Source: PALSA-555 sp035468285 (GTDB lineage Bacteria > Actinomycetota > Acidimicrobiia > IMCC26256 > PALSA-555). Taken from it: 23,751 nt of DNA. The stretch covers positions 1-23,751 of the forward strand of contig DATISY010000077.1 in assembly GCA_035468285.1 (NCBI GenBank). The letters run 5' to 3'. Shown in pieces: positions 1 through 7,145 of the stretch. A program made the position numbers and the translations under genes. A model generated the notes under the pieces. It saw only the letters and a program-made list of their open reading frames with translations. It ran no database searches and was not told the origin of the DNA. Position 1 is the stretch's first letter. Every line of letters begins with the position of its first letter.

Positions 1-819
1 GACGTCAACGCCGAGACCATGGGCGAGACGGCGATGCGGGCCGAGAAGGACGCCCCGGCCGATGTCCGGATCACGACCCACATCGCTGACGTGTCCGACG
101 AGACGAAGATGCACCGCTTCCGCGACGAGGTCGTGACGCAACATCAGACCGATCATGTGAACCTGCTGTTCAACAACGCCGGCATCGGCGGCGGGCAGAG
201 TTTCCTCACGGGCCCTCGCGAAGCGTGGGACAAGACCTTCGCCGTGTGCTGGGGCGGGGTCTACAACAGCATGCGCGCCTTCGCTGACCTGCTCGTGGCG
301 AGCGACGAGGGCTATGTCATCAACACGAGCAGCGTGAACGGGTTCTGGGCTTCGCTCGGTCCCGGTGTTCCCCACACCGCCTACAGCGCCGCCAAGTTCG
401 CGGTAAAGGGATTCACCGAGGCGCTCATGGAGGACTTCCGGGTCAACGCGCCCCACGTGAAGGTCGCGGTCGTGATGCCCGGCCACGTCGGCACCGACAT
501 CGTGCTCAACAGCCGTGAGATCCTCCCGATGGACCTCGACGACGCGCGCCGGCAGCTGGCGCATCACGGCGTCCCGACCGACGGCGTCACGGACGACGAG
601 ATCCGAAACATGATGAAGATGGCAGGCGAGATGTTCCGCGACAACGCCCCGCTCACTGCCGCGCAGGCGGCAACGATCATCCTCGACGGTGTGCGCGCCG
701 GCAGGTGGCGGATCCTCGTCGGCGATGACGCCCACGCCCTCGACCAGGCCGTACGAGCCGATCCCGACGGTGCCTACGGCGAGCGCGGGCTGAACCTCGG
801 GACCGTTACCGGGCGGTGA
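1..819 (+). CDS. Short-chain dehydrogenase/reductase (SDR), 5' end cut by window
   Basis: An NAD(P)-dependent oxidoreductase of the classical SDR family; the substrate cannot be told. The reading frame is open from base 1, so the gene begins outside the window and 272 residues are visible. The N-terminal TGxxxGIG cofactor loop is missing because of the cut. Numbering from base 1, the family marks are NNAG at residues 58-61, the catalytic Ser in the NTSS stretch (about 110-111), and the YxxxK pair Tyr128/Lys132 in YSAAK. After these comes a C-terminal extension of about 80 residues that probably shapes the substrate pocket. An internal ATG at 19 is available but starts after the first beta-alpha unit, so it is not the true start. 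It is followed by a gene-free stretch and a convergent glycosyltransferase. The family is certain; the function is not. Confidence 0.9.
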   Translation, partial: DVNAETMGETAMRAEKDAPADVRITTHIADVSDETKMHRFRDEVVTQHQTDHVNLLFNNAGIGGGQSFLTGPREAWDKTFAVCWGGVYNSMRAFADLLVASDEGYVINTSSVNGFWASLGPGVPHTAYSAAKFAVKGFTEALMEDFRVNAPHVKVAVVMPGHVGTDIVLNSREILPMDLDDARRQLAHHGVPTDGVTDDEIRNMMKMAGEMFRDNAPLTAAQAATIILDGVRAGRWRILVGDDAHALDQAVRADPDGAYGERGLNLGTVTGR

Positions 820-1181
820 CCACGCTGCGCCTTCCGGGGTGAGCTCGACCGTGCGCGATCCGCACCGCCACGCGGTTCGGGATCAGAGCGGGAGGTTGTG
901 GCGCCTCTCACTGGGGCGCGTATCGAGACCGTCTCAGCTCGAACGGCCCCGACGCCAACGGATGGGCGCGAGGAGCACCCCTGGGACGAGCGGTTGGGTT
1001 GCCTCGTGGTTGGGCTTGCCCTGCTGGCCGGACCCCGAGGATGGGCTGGACTCGTTCAGTCGCACTGGGGACAGCAGACTCGACGGACGTGGCTTCTCGT
1101 GGCCGAGTCGGACTTGGGTCAAAGTTCGGTGCCGGCGCGAGCGAGGCGGCTCACTGGTCGTGGCGAGGCCGGCGTGAACGA
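820..1181. other. Gene-free stretch between two convergent genes
   Basis: This 362-base stretch separates the SDR stop from the stop of the minus-strand glycosyltransferase. Several open frames cross it, but their translations are rich in Arg, Ser and Trp with no recognisable motif, and they overlap one another on both strands. I saw no clear hairpin with a T-run, no tRNA-like cloverleaf and no repeat. It may be a decayed gene or simple 3' untranslated DNA. Confidence 0.5.
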
Positions 1182-3353
1182 TCAACGCAGACGAACCCGG
1201 GGGTTCCTCGTGACGCGAAGACCTCGGGGCAGCTGGTCATGGAGCCGGAGCATGCGGCGGAACAGGCGCGGGTGCCGCACCAGCGCGAGCTTCCATTGGA
1301 TCTGTGCTCGATCTCGGCGGAGTCGGCCGAAATGCATCAGGTCGTCCAGGTCCTGGCTCGCTGCGCTCCAGTCTCGAGCGGAGACTGATCGGACGTAGTC
1401 GTCGAGCGACGCGCCAAAGAACCGGGGGACGATCAGGTCGCAGAAGTAGTACCGGCCGGTCCGGGGATCGTCTGGGAGGGCTGCCTGGAGCTTCTCGCTG
1501 AAGCGACGGCGACTCTCGCCAAACTGGCGACCCGCCGAGCCGCCTCCCCGATGCACGCGATAGAAGGTCAGGGCCTCGGGAACGAACGCGAAGAGGGCTC
1601 CCGATCGGAACATACGGATGTAGAGGTCGTCGTCCTCATAGCCGCGAAGCGTCTCATCGAATCCACCCAGCCGCTCGAAGGCCTCGCGACGGAGAAGACT
1701 GGCGGACGGCAGGACCATGAGGTCGCGCGCAACGCACGACGCGAGGGTGTGCTTCGGATGCTCGATTCCGTGCTCGCGCAGGTAGCGGCGCGTGACGAAC
1801 TGGCCGTCGGCCTCGATTTCATCGAAGTCGCAGTAGGACCAAACGACCGCCGGATCCTCCAGGAGGGGCCTCGTCAGGGCACGGAGGTGCTCGGGGTGCC
1901 AGAGGTCATCCTGGTCGAGGAACGCGAGGAACTCACCGGTCGCGACGTTCACGCCGGCGTTTCGTGCCGCGGACTGGCCCGCGTTGGCTTGGTGCACGAC
2001 CCGTACCGAGAAGGGCGTGGTCAATCCGTCAAGGAAGCCGAGATCCTCGTTGTCGGAGCCGTCGATGACGATCACCAGCTGTTCGGGGGGCTCCGTCTGG
2101 GCGGCGACACTCTCGATTGCACTGCGGAGATGCCGGCGACCTTCGAAGACGGGAATGACCACACTCACGCGCGACAACGCGGGCAGCGGTGCCGCGCGAA
2201 CGAGGGGGTGCCCCTCGTCGAGGTCGAGCCGGTCCAGGTCGACTCGCTCTCGATATCCGGGATCGGCCGTGCCGCGCAACCAAAGTCGGGCCCGTGACTC
2301 GGATTGCTCCAGCGTTTCCGGCGGGCCGCCGTCGAGGTGCCGAAGGCGAGCGAGAGCGAGGTCGGCGCCCGCCGATGCGGTGCACCACTGGTGCCGACCC
2401 CGGAGCTGGCGGCCCAGCTCAGCTTGGTTGGCCTCGACGTTGGCCCAGTGGCCCGGGTGCAGGACCGTGTCGGTCCGGACCCCGAAGAGGAGGTGGGTCA
2501 GCGAGGGTGCATCCAGACGCACCTGCAGCATCTCGCGGAAGTGTTCGGGCTCGAGCCACAACACGAGCGGCTCGTACCAACCTGTGGGCACGACCCGTCC
2601 GTTGACGGGTTGGAACGCCAGCGTGACGCCGGTGGTCTCGGGCATCAGGACGAGACCATCATGTCGTGTTCGGTCTGGGAGCCGGAAGTCATCGCGTGCC
2701 GGCCGGTAGACGTGGGACGGGACGGTCCTGGTGTCGGGCAACCAGCCCGTCGTCTCCTCCGCCGGCGACAGACGGCGAGCCGCGGGCATCCCCGGAACGA
2801 GGCTCACGTCGACCGCGACCCCGGCGTCATCGAGCTGGCGGGCGACGGCGTTCGACATGAAGTTGTCGCCATGCTTGTAAACCCGGCTCGGCTCACCGAA
2901 GCTCTTCTCGTACCCCTCGAGTCCCACGTCGATGCAATGCGACACCCAGTCGGGGTCGGCGTTGTCTGAGACCCAGCGCCCCTCCCATCGCCAGCTGTGC
3001 GGATGAACCCCGAATTCGTCGCCGGCAACCGCGAGGTCGGTGAGCTCTCGCTCGTAGCGGTCAACCAGCCACGTCGCGGCCCCGTAGATCTCAGCGATCT
3101 GAGGATCGATGCGCCAGCACCAAGTGAAGGTCGTCGGTCGGCCCGAGGCCGCCTCGAGCCGGTCCCGCATGGATCGGACGGCTGGGAAGAGCTTCTCGAA
3201 GCCCGCCACCGGCTCCGGCTTCCGACCCTTCGGTGCCCGGGCGTCCGGCTCGATGTCGAAGCACACGACCACCGGGATCGTTTCCAGCTTGGTTACCCCT
3301 GAGAACGCGCCGTGCGGCGCACCAGCCCAGTGTGAAAGAGAGAGCGAAGCCAA
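1182..3353 (-). CDS. Deacetylase-like domain fused to GT2 glycosyltransferase
   Basis: A two-domain protein of up to 723 residues, probably acting in cell-surface polysaccharide or glycolipid assembly. Residues about 25-330 resemble the NodB/polysaccharide-deacetylase barrel: a CFDIEPD strand with Asp33, the GVHPHSW segment with His117 and His119, and a KHGDNFMSN segment near 160-168. Residues about 395-720 are a family 2 GT-A glycosyltransferase: SVVIPVFEG at 397-405, VIDGSDN at 429-435, the DQDD metal/nucleotide-sugar motif at 480-483, and the catalytic-base region GYEDDD at 571-576. No membrane segment is obvious. The longest frame begins with TTG at 3353, but the first 22 residues look unlike either family. 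A CTG at 3287, about 8 nt after an AGGGG on the coding strand, is an alternative, so the start is uncertain. Acceptor and donor sugars are unknown. Confidence 0.82.
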   Translation of the reverse strand: MASLSLSHWAGAPHGAFSGVTKLETIPVVVCFDIEPDARAPKGRKPEPVAGFEKLFPAVRSMRDRLEAASGRPTTFTWCWRIDPQIAEIYGAATWLVDRYERELTDLAVAGDEFGVHPHSWRWEGRWVSDNADPDWVSHCIDVGLEGYEKSFGEPSRVYKHGDNFMSNAVARQLDDAGVAVDVSLVPGMPAARRLSPAEETTGWLPDTRTVPSHVYRPARDDFRLPDRTRHDGLVLMPETTGVTLAFQPVNGRVVPTGWYEPLVLWLEPEHFREMLQVRLDAPSLTHLLFGVRTDTVLHPGHWANVEANQAELGRQLRGRHQWCTASAGADLALARLRHLDGGPPETLEQSESRARLWLRGTADPGYRERVDLDRLDLDEGHPLVRAAPLPALSRVSVVIPVFEGRRHLRSAIESVAAQTEPPEQLVIVIDGSDNEDLGFLDGLTTPFSVRVVHQANAGQSAARNAGVNVATGEFLAFLDQDDLWHPEHLRALTRPLLEDPAVVWSYCDFDEIEADGQFVTRRYLREHGIEHPKHTLASCVARDLMVLPSASLLRREAFERLGGFDETLRGYEDDDLYIRMFRSGALFAFVPEALTFYRVHRGGGSAGRQFGESRRRFSEKLQAALPDDPRTGRYYFCDLIVPRFFGASLDDYVRSVSARDWSAASQDLDDLMHFGRLRRDRAQIQWKLALVRHPRLFRRMLRLHDQLPRGLRVTRNPRVRLR

Positions 3354-3463
3354 CGATCATCGGCGCGGCACCGATGCCGGATCAGGTGGGTCCGCAACGT
3401 CGCGAGCCTAGATGATCGCGGTGGCGACACGCCCCGGCCCAGCCCACGCGCTCGATCGGATCG

Positions 3464-3487
3464 CTGCTCCAGTAGCGGTCGGAGCAG
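3464..3487 (-). terminator. Candidate hairpin terminator after the ABC permease
   Basis: A perfect 7-bp inverted repeat (CTGCTCC / GGAGCAG) with a 10-nt loop lies just downstream of the permease stop in the minus direction. No U-tract follows, so it would be a U-less terminator or only a 3'-end stabilising hairpin. Confidence 0.35.
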
Positions 3488-3493
3488 GCGCCG

Positions 3494-4306
3494 TCAGTGG
3501 GGACGGAGGCGCCCTCGCAGCGCGAGCAACGCCAGGCTGATGCTGACGGCGCCGACGCCGATGATGGCTGCGAATCCCTCGGCGAGGGCTCCGCCGTCCC
3601 AGCCGGTCAGGACGAGTGAGCGCATCCCGACGAGCAGGTACGTGACCGGGTTGTACTGGGCGATGGTGGCGAGCCAGCCGGAGAGCGCGGCCTTCGGCAG
3701 GAACGACGTGGTCAGGAACGCGAACGGAAAGAACAGAATGAAGCTCGTGTTCACCGCCGCGGGGTTACCGGTCTTGAGCGCGATCGCGTACGGGAACCCC
3801 GTGAAGGCCAGCCCCCAGAGCCCACCCATCAAGATGAAGACCAGCACCCCTCCGAAGCCGGTCGGGAAGTGCACGCCGACCAGGAACCCCAGCGCTAGCA
3901 CCGGGACCGTCAGGGCGCAGACGACGAGGAAGTCGGCCGCCATCAGGCCCAGCAGGAGCGGGAGGCGCCGCACCGGGGTGATGAGCAGGCGGTCGAAGTA
4001 GCCGTCTTGGATGTCCGTGACCAGCGCCGAGGCTCGTGAGACGCCGGTCACCGCGAAGATGATCGCCACCGGGAGCTGGAAGGCCTTGAAGTCGCTGACC
4101 TGGCCGCTGTGCTCCGCCAGCTTCTGCAGGGCGCCGATGTTGATGAAGAAGAAGAACATCGGGACGAACAGCGCGGGGATCAGGACCTCGGGCTCCCGGG
4201 GTACCGCCCGGATCGCTCGGGTCGCGATCGCCAGGCAGTCGGCGAGGAACCCCGCGGGACGGGGTCGCACGTCGAGCAGCTCTGCGTCAACGCTGGTCGT
4301 GCTCAT
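3494..4306 (-). CDS. ABC-2 type transporter permease (DrrB-like)
   Basis: Membrane subunit of a type-2 ABC exporter, 270 residues, with about six hydrophobic segments. These include an IPALFVPMFFFFI-type first helix, a VIFAVTGVS segment, a paired run around FLVVCALTVPVLALGFLVG, and a final helix before the RGRLRPH tail. The DGYFDRLLITPVRR segment and the YNPVTYLLVGMRSLV segment are typical of the DrrB/NodJ ABC-2 membrane family. I chose the ATG at 4306 because GAGGAG sits 7 nt upstream of it; a GTG six codons earlier is also open. The start overlaps the 3' end of the ATPase gene by 20 bp, so the two are surely one operon. It probably exports a hydrophobic compound or lipid; the substrate is unknown. 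Confidence 0.9.
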   Translation of the reverse strand: MSTTSVDAELLDVRPRPAGFLADCLAIATRAIRAVPREPEVLIPALFVPMFFFFINIGALQKLAEHSGQVSDFKAFQLPVAIIFAVTGVSRASALVTDIQDGYFDRLLITPVRRLPLLLGLMAADFLVVCALTVPVLALGFLVGVHFPTGFGGVLVFILMGGLWGLAFTGFPYAIALKTGNPAAVNTSFILFFPFAFLTTSFLPKAALSGWLATIAQYNPVTYLLVGMRSLVLTGWDGGALAEGFAAIIGVGAVSISLALLALRGRLRPH

Positions 4307-5267
4307 CCATTGGCTCCTCGTCACCGTCCAGGCTTGCCCGGAGGTGATCGCCGGTGATGCGGAGATACACGTCGTCCAGCGTCGGTCTCCGCATCGTGAG
4401 GTTCCGCACAGGCACGCCGCACTCGGCGAGGGCGACCGCGACGGGGCTGAGGAGCGCGCTGGCGTCGGGTGTGAGGATGGTCAGCTCGTCTCCGTGGCGT
4501 TCGACGCGGGTGACCCCCGGGACTCGCTCGATCTGCGAGCAGGCCCGCGCCGCGTCGCTGCCGACCTCGGCCACGATCACGTCCGACCCCATCTCGCGTT
4601 TCAGGTCGTCGGGGCGCCCTTCGGCGATGATCTCGCCGCGGTCGATGATCGCGACCCGGTCGGCGAGGGTGTCTGCCTCCTCGAGGTACTGCGTCGTCAA
4701 GAAGATCGTCTTGCCGGCCTCGTTGAGGCGGCGAACCTCGTCCCAGACCCGGGCTCGGCTCGCGGGGTCGAGCCCGGTCGTGGGCTCGTCGAGGAACAGG
4801 ACCCGGGGGTTGTGCACGAGGGCGACGGCGAGGTCGAGGCGTCGTTTCATGCCGCCCGAGTAGGTCTTGACCCGTCGGTGCATCGCGTCGCCGATGTCGA
4901 CCAGGGCGGCGAGGGAGCGGACCTGCTGGTCGATCTCGGCGTGGTCCAGCCCGTACAGGCGACCTTGCAGGCGTAGGAGCTCGTCACCGGTCTGGTTCGG
5001 GTCCAGGGAGGCGTCCTGGAGGGCGACGCCGATGCGGAGCCGTACGTCCTTGCTCTGGCTGACGACGTCGTATCCCGCGACGTGCGCGGACCCGGCTGAC
5101 GGCACGAGCAGGGTGCACAGCATGCGGACGGTCGTGGACTTCCCGGCGCCGTTGGGCCCGAGGAAGCCGTAGATCTCACCGTCGTGCACCGCGAGGTCCA
5201 CGCCCGCGACCGCGGTCGTGTCGCCGAACGAGCGGCGCAAGCCTGTGGCGGCGACGGCGTCACCCAT
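4287..5267 (-). CDS. ABC transporter ATP-binding protein (DrrA-like)
   Basis: ATPase partner of the DrrB-like permease, 326 residues. Walker A GPNGAGKS is at 37-44, the signature YSGGMKRR at 136-143, Walker B VLFLDEP at 156-162, and the D-loop TGLD follows. The switch position reads TTQYLEEAD with Gln193 in place of the usual His, which is typical of the DrrA drug-resistance subfamily rather than a defect. A C-terminal domain of about 90 residues ends in RRPTLDDVYLRITG, also a DrrA-family mark. The frame stays open a further 885 bases upstream, but that part is antisense to the divergent methyltransferase, so the start is the ATG at 5267 (MGDAVAATGL). The divergent spacer to the methyltransferase probably carries both promoters. 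Confidence 0.93.
   Translation of the reverse strand: MGDAVAATGLRRSFGDTTAVAGVDLAVHDGEIYGFLGPNGAGKSTTVRMLCTLLVPSAGSAHVAGYDVVSQSKDVRLRIGVALQDASLDPNQTGDELLRLQGRLYGLDHAEIDQQVRSLAALVDIGDAMHRRVKTYSGGMKRRLDLAVALVHNPRVLFLDEPTTGLDPASRARVWDEVRRLNEAGKTIFLTTQYLEEADTLADRVAIIDRGEIIAEGRPDDLKREMGSDVIVAEVGSDAARACSQIERVPGVTRVERHGDELTILTPDASALLSPVAVALAECGVPVRNLTMRRPTLDDVYLRITGDHLRASLDGDEEPMDEHDQR
4314..4319 (-). promoter_or_regulatory. Shine-Dalgarno deciding the permease start
   Basis: On the minus strand GAGGAG stands 7 nt before the ATG at 4306. This favours that ATG over the upstream in-frame GTG at 4324. The site lies inside the end of the ATPase gene, consistent with translational coupling. Confidence 0.6.
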
Positions 5268-5419
5268 GGTCCGTGCCCCGTCGTCCGGGCGACATGCACC
5301 CGCTGATCGGTGCGGTGGATGATCGAGACGCGGGCGGGCGCGCGCGCAGTGGCCGGTGGTCTGACGGGGACACGCGCCGGACGTTAGCGCCGGCCACGCG
5401 GGCTCCCGCCGCCGTTTCG

Positions 5420-5425
5420 TATGAT
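5420..5425 (+). promoter_or_regulatory. -10 box TATGAT of a probable leaderless methyltransferase promoter
   Basis: TATGAT matches the sigma-70 -10 consensus at 5 of 6 bases and ends 7 nt before an ATG at 5433, so transcription would start at or next to the start codon. No convincing -35 hexamer is seen. The box contains two earlier in-frame ATGs (5421, 5424), which a leaderless mRNA would lack. Upstream, GCGCCGG is directly repeated at 5374-5380 and 5387-5393 (13-bp period), of unknown meaning. Confidence 0.5.
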
Positions 5426-5432
5426 GGACCTG

Positions 5433-5996
5433 ATGAACGATGCGCACCTGGAGTTCTGCTCGAGCCCGGAGTGGCGGACGATGGTCGAAGAGCTCGTCCT
5501 TCCCGCGGCACTCCCGGACGAGGGTCTCGGGGACGACGTCATCGAGATCGGCCCCGGACCCGGGTTCACCACCGACGTCCTCCGGACCCGGGCGCGGCGG
5601 GTGACGGCGGTCGAGCTCGACCCGGTGCTGGCCGAGGCGCTGGCGCGGCGGCTCGCGCGTACGAACGTCGAGGTCGTGGAGGGCGATGCCACCGCGCTCG
5701 ACCTGCCGGCGGGTCGCTTCACTGGCGCCGCGTCCTTCAACATGCTGCACCACGTGCCGACGAGCGCGGCGCAAGATCTGGTGTTCGGCGAGCTGGCGCG
5801 TGTCCTCCGGCCCGGCGGGGTGCTCGCGGTGGCCGACGCCCTGCCGCGCGACGGGCTGGACGCCTTCCACGAGGGTGACACGTACAACCCGATCGAGCCG
5901 GACTCCCTCCCGGACCGGCTCGGCCGGGTCGGGTTCGTCGCGGTCGAGCTCCGAAGCTACGAGCTCGGCTGGGTCTGCGCCGCGCACACGACGTAA
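5433..5996 (+). CDS. Class I SAM-dependent methyltransferase
   Basis: A small soluble methyltransferase, 187 residues from the preferred start. The Rossmann SAM site is clear: motif I VIEIGPGPGF at 36-45, the acidic ribose ligand Glu61 in TAVELD, GDA at 84-86, and the post-motif segment NMLHHVP at about 103-109, followed by LRPGGVLAVAD. This is the Methyltransf_11/UbiE-like pattern, but no substrate-specific feature can be named. It is divergent from the ABC exporter and may share its regulation; methylation and export of the same small molecule is possible but only inferred. ATGs at 5421 and 5424 would add 3-4 residues; I prefer 5433 because a TATGAT -10 box covers the earlier ones. Confidence 0.88.
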   Translation: MNDAHLEFCSSPEWRTMVEELVLPAALPDEGLGDDVIEIGPGPGFTTDVLRTRARRVTAVELDPVLAEALARRLARTNVEVVEGDATALDLPAGRFTGAASFNMLHHVPTSAAQDLVFGELARVLRPGGVLAVADALPRDGLDAFHEGDTYNPIEPDSLPDRLGRVGFVAVELRSYELGWVCAAHTT

Positions 5997-6006
5997 CGGG
6001 AGCGGG

Positions 6007-6459
6007 ATGCGGGTCCGAGCGCAAGACCCGCACGGGCGCCGCTGGGTCGTGGCGCGCCCGGTCCTCTCATGGACGCCGCACGTTCGGCTCCGATCGTTGA
6101 TCGACGACCTGCCACTGAGCCGAGTGAACGTCGATGCGCCTCCTGACGTCACCAGCGCGGCGCGTGTGCGCGCGACCGCGCACGCGCGCGAGGCGGGGAC
6201 GTTGACCTACGGGTCGGTGCTGGTGGTGATCGAGCTCCCGCTCCTCGTGGTCCAGGCCGTCGTGTGGGCGGTGCAGGCCGTTGCCACGTTCGCGTACAAG
6301 ACTGCTCGTCGGCGACCGTGGACGATCACCGGCGGGTCGGCACTTCCCGAGCCGGCCCGGTTCGCCCTGACCGTGGTCGGGTGGGGGGCGAGTCGGGCCC
6401 GGGTGCACGCGATCGCCGCTGATCTCGACGCCGGCCGCGAGCCGCCACGCACCGGGTAA
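6007..6459 (+). CDS. Unrecognised protein with central hydrophobic segment
   Basis: A 150-residue protein I do not recognise by name. Residues 1-60 are polar and Arg-rich, beginning MRVRAQDPHGRRWVVAR, a beta-like opening. Residues 69-96 form a long hydrophobic stretch (SVLVVIELPLLVVQAVVWAV...) ending in a basic YKTARRR, which fits one membrane helix or an amphipathic hairpin. Residues about 104-150 are a soluble tail. The start ATG is 10 nt after the methyltransferase stop, with a purine-rich GGGAGCGGG immediately before it, so the two genes are probably co-transcribed. An envelope or membrane-associated role is the most that can be inferred. Confidence 0.65.
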   Translation: MRVRAQDPHGRRWVVARPVLSWTPHVRLRSLIDDLPLSRVNVDAPPDVTSAARVRATAHAREAGTLTYGSVLVVIELPLLVVQAVVWAVQAVATFAYKTARRRPWTITGGSALPEPARFALTVVGWGASRARVHAIAADLDAGREPPRTG

Positions 6460-6545
6460 CGACGGCGAAACCCGCAGCAGTCCGGGGTTCACGCGCCCGG
6501 CGCGTAGAGCGGGTAGTTGCGACCGACCTGGCGGGGTCTGGGCCC

Positions 6546-6580
6546 TCTGAGCGAAATGCGGGGCTGTATTTCGCTTCAGA
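6546..6580. promoter_or_regulatory. Long inverted repeat upstream of the NlpC/P60 gene
   Basis: Arms TCTGAGCGAAAT (6546-6557) and ATTTCGCTTCAGA (6568-6580) are reverse complements over 12 bp, with one extra T in the right arm, around a 10-nt spacer. It lies about 70 nt before the NlpC/P60 start. No T-run follows, so an operator or a 5'-UTR hairpin is more likely than a terminator. The regulator is unknown. Confidence 0.55.
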
Positions 6581-6637
6581 CCTCGGTAGGTTCAGCCGAT
6601 CTTGTTCCTCACGCGGCGTCCCCCGTCGCGCCCGGTC

Positions 6638-6644
6638 GAGGAGG
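6638..6644 (+). promoter_or_regulatory. Shine-Dalgarno deciding the NlpC/P60 start
   Basis: GAGGAGG sits 4 nt before the ATG at 6649. It selects this start over longer in-frame options reaching back to 6517, and it gives a clean lipoprotein signal peptide. Confidence 0.65.
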
Positions 6645-6648
6645 TCTG

Positions 6649-7125
6649 ATGCACATCGCGCTCGCTTCGTCGATGCGTCGCCGTGCCTATGTCGGCGTCC
6701 TCGGGCTCCTCGCGTTCGCGAGCGCGGGGTGTATCGGCGCCGGACGAATAGGGCCCGCGCCGCCTCCCGTCCCCGGCGCCGCGGCCGCGGTGGCGTTCAT
6801 CGACAGCCAGATCGGGAAGCCGTATTGCTACGCCGGTGCCGGGCCCGCGTGCTTCGACTGCTCGGGCCTGACGATGCGTGCCTGGCAGGCCGGGGGGCTG
6901 AACATTCCGCACTTCTCGGGCGCCCAGTACGCGATGTTCCCGGCGGTGCCGTTGAGCCAGCTCCAGCCGGGCGACCTCGTGTTCCCCGCTGACCCGAATC
7001 AGCATGTGGCGATGTACGTCGGGAACGGGTTCATCGTGCACGCCACTCACACCGGTGACTTCGTGCGCATCGCGCCACTGAACGAACCGGGGCTCGGGCT
7101 GGTCCTCGCGGTCCGACCCGGCTGA
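6649..7125 (+). CDS. NlpC/P60-family lipoprotein (cell-wall peptidase)
   Basis: A secreted, lipid-anchored cysteine peptidase of the NlpC/P60 family, 158 residues, expected to cut peptidoglycan stem peptides. The N-terminus is a lipoprotein signal: basic MRRR near 9-12, a hydrophobic core, and a lipobox SAGC with lipidated Cys28. A short Pro/Ala linker (about 36-47) leads to the catalytic domain. The Cys is in FDCSGL (Cys71), the His in NQHVAMYVG (His119), and the third polar residue is probably His131 in FIVHATH. QPGDLVF (106-112) is also characteristic. The domain is minimal, with no SH3 or LysM wall-binding module. It converges on the amidohydrolase with only 20 bp between the stops. A long inverted repeat in its upstream region suggests control. 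Confidence 0.9.
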   Translation: MHIALASSMRRRAYVGVLGLLAFASAGCIGAGRIGPAPPPVPGAAAAVAFIDSQIGKPYCYAGAGPACFDCSGLTMRAWQAGGLNIPHFSGAQYAMFPAVPLSQLQPGDLVFPADPNQHVAMYVGNGFIVHATHTGDFVRIAPLNEPGLGLVLAVRPG

Positions 7126-7145
7126 CGTCACGGTCGGCCCGGTCG

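Noticed and set aside
839..1185. Small open frames in the gap after the first SDR
   Set aside because: Several frames on both strands overlap, none with a plausible ribosome site plus a recognisable protein pattern.
1551..2969. Plus-strand frames of 221-248 residues inside the glycosyltransferase
   Set aside because: They oppose the GT2/deacetylase-like coding sequence, whose motifs are intact through the whole region.
5268..6152. Upstream extension of the ABC ATPase frame (621-residue reading frame)
   Set aside because: The extra part is antisense to the clearly real methyltransferase and has no motif; the ATPase family begins at the ATG at 5267.
6460..6648. c-di-AMP (ydaO) riboswitch before the NlpC/P60 gene
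   Set aside because: That pairing is common in actinobacteria, but I found none of its conserved strings; only the inverted repeat at 6546-6580 stands out.
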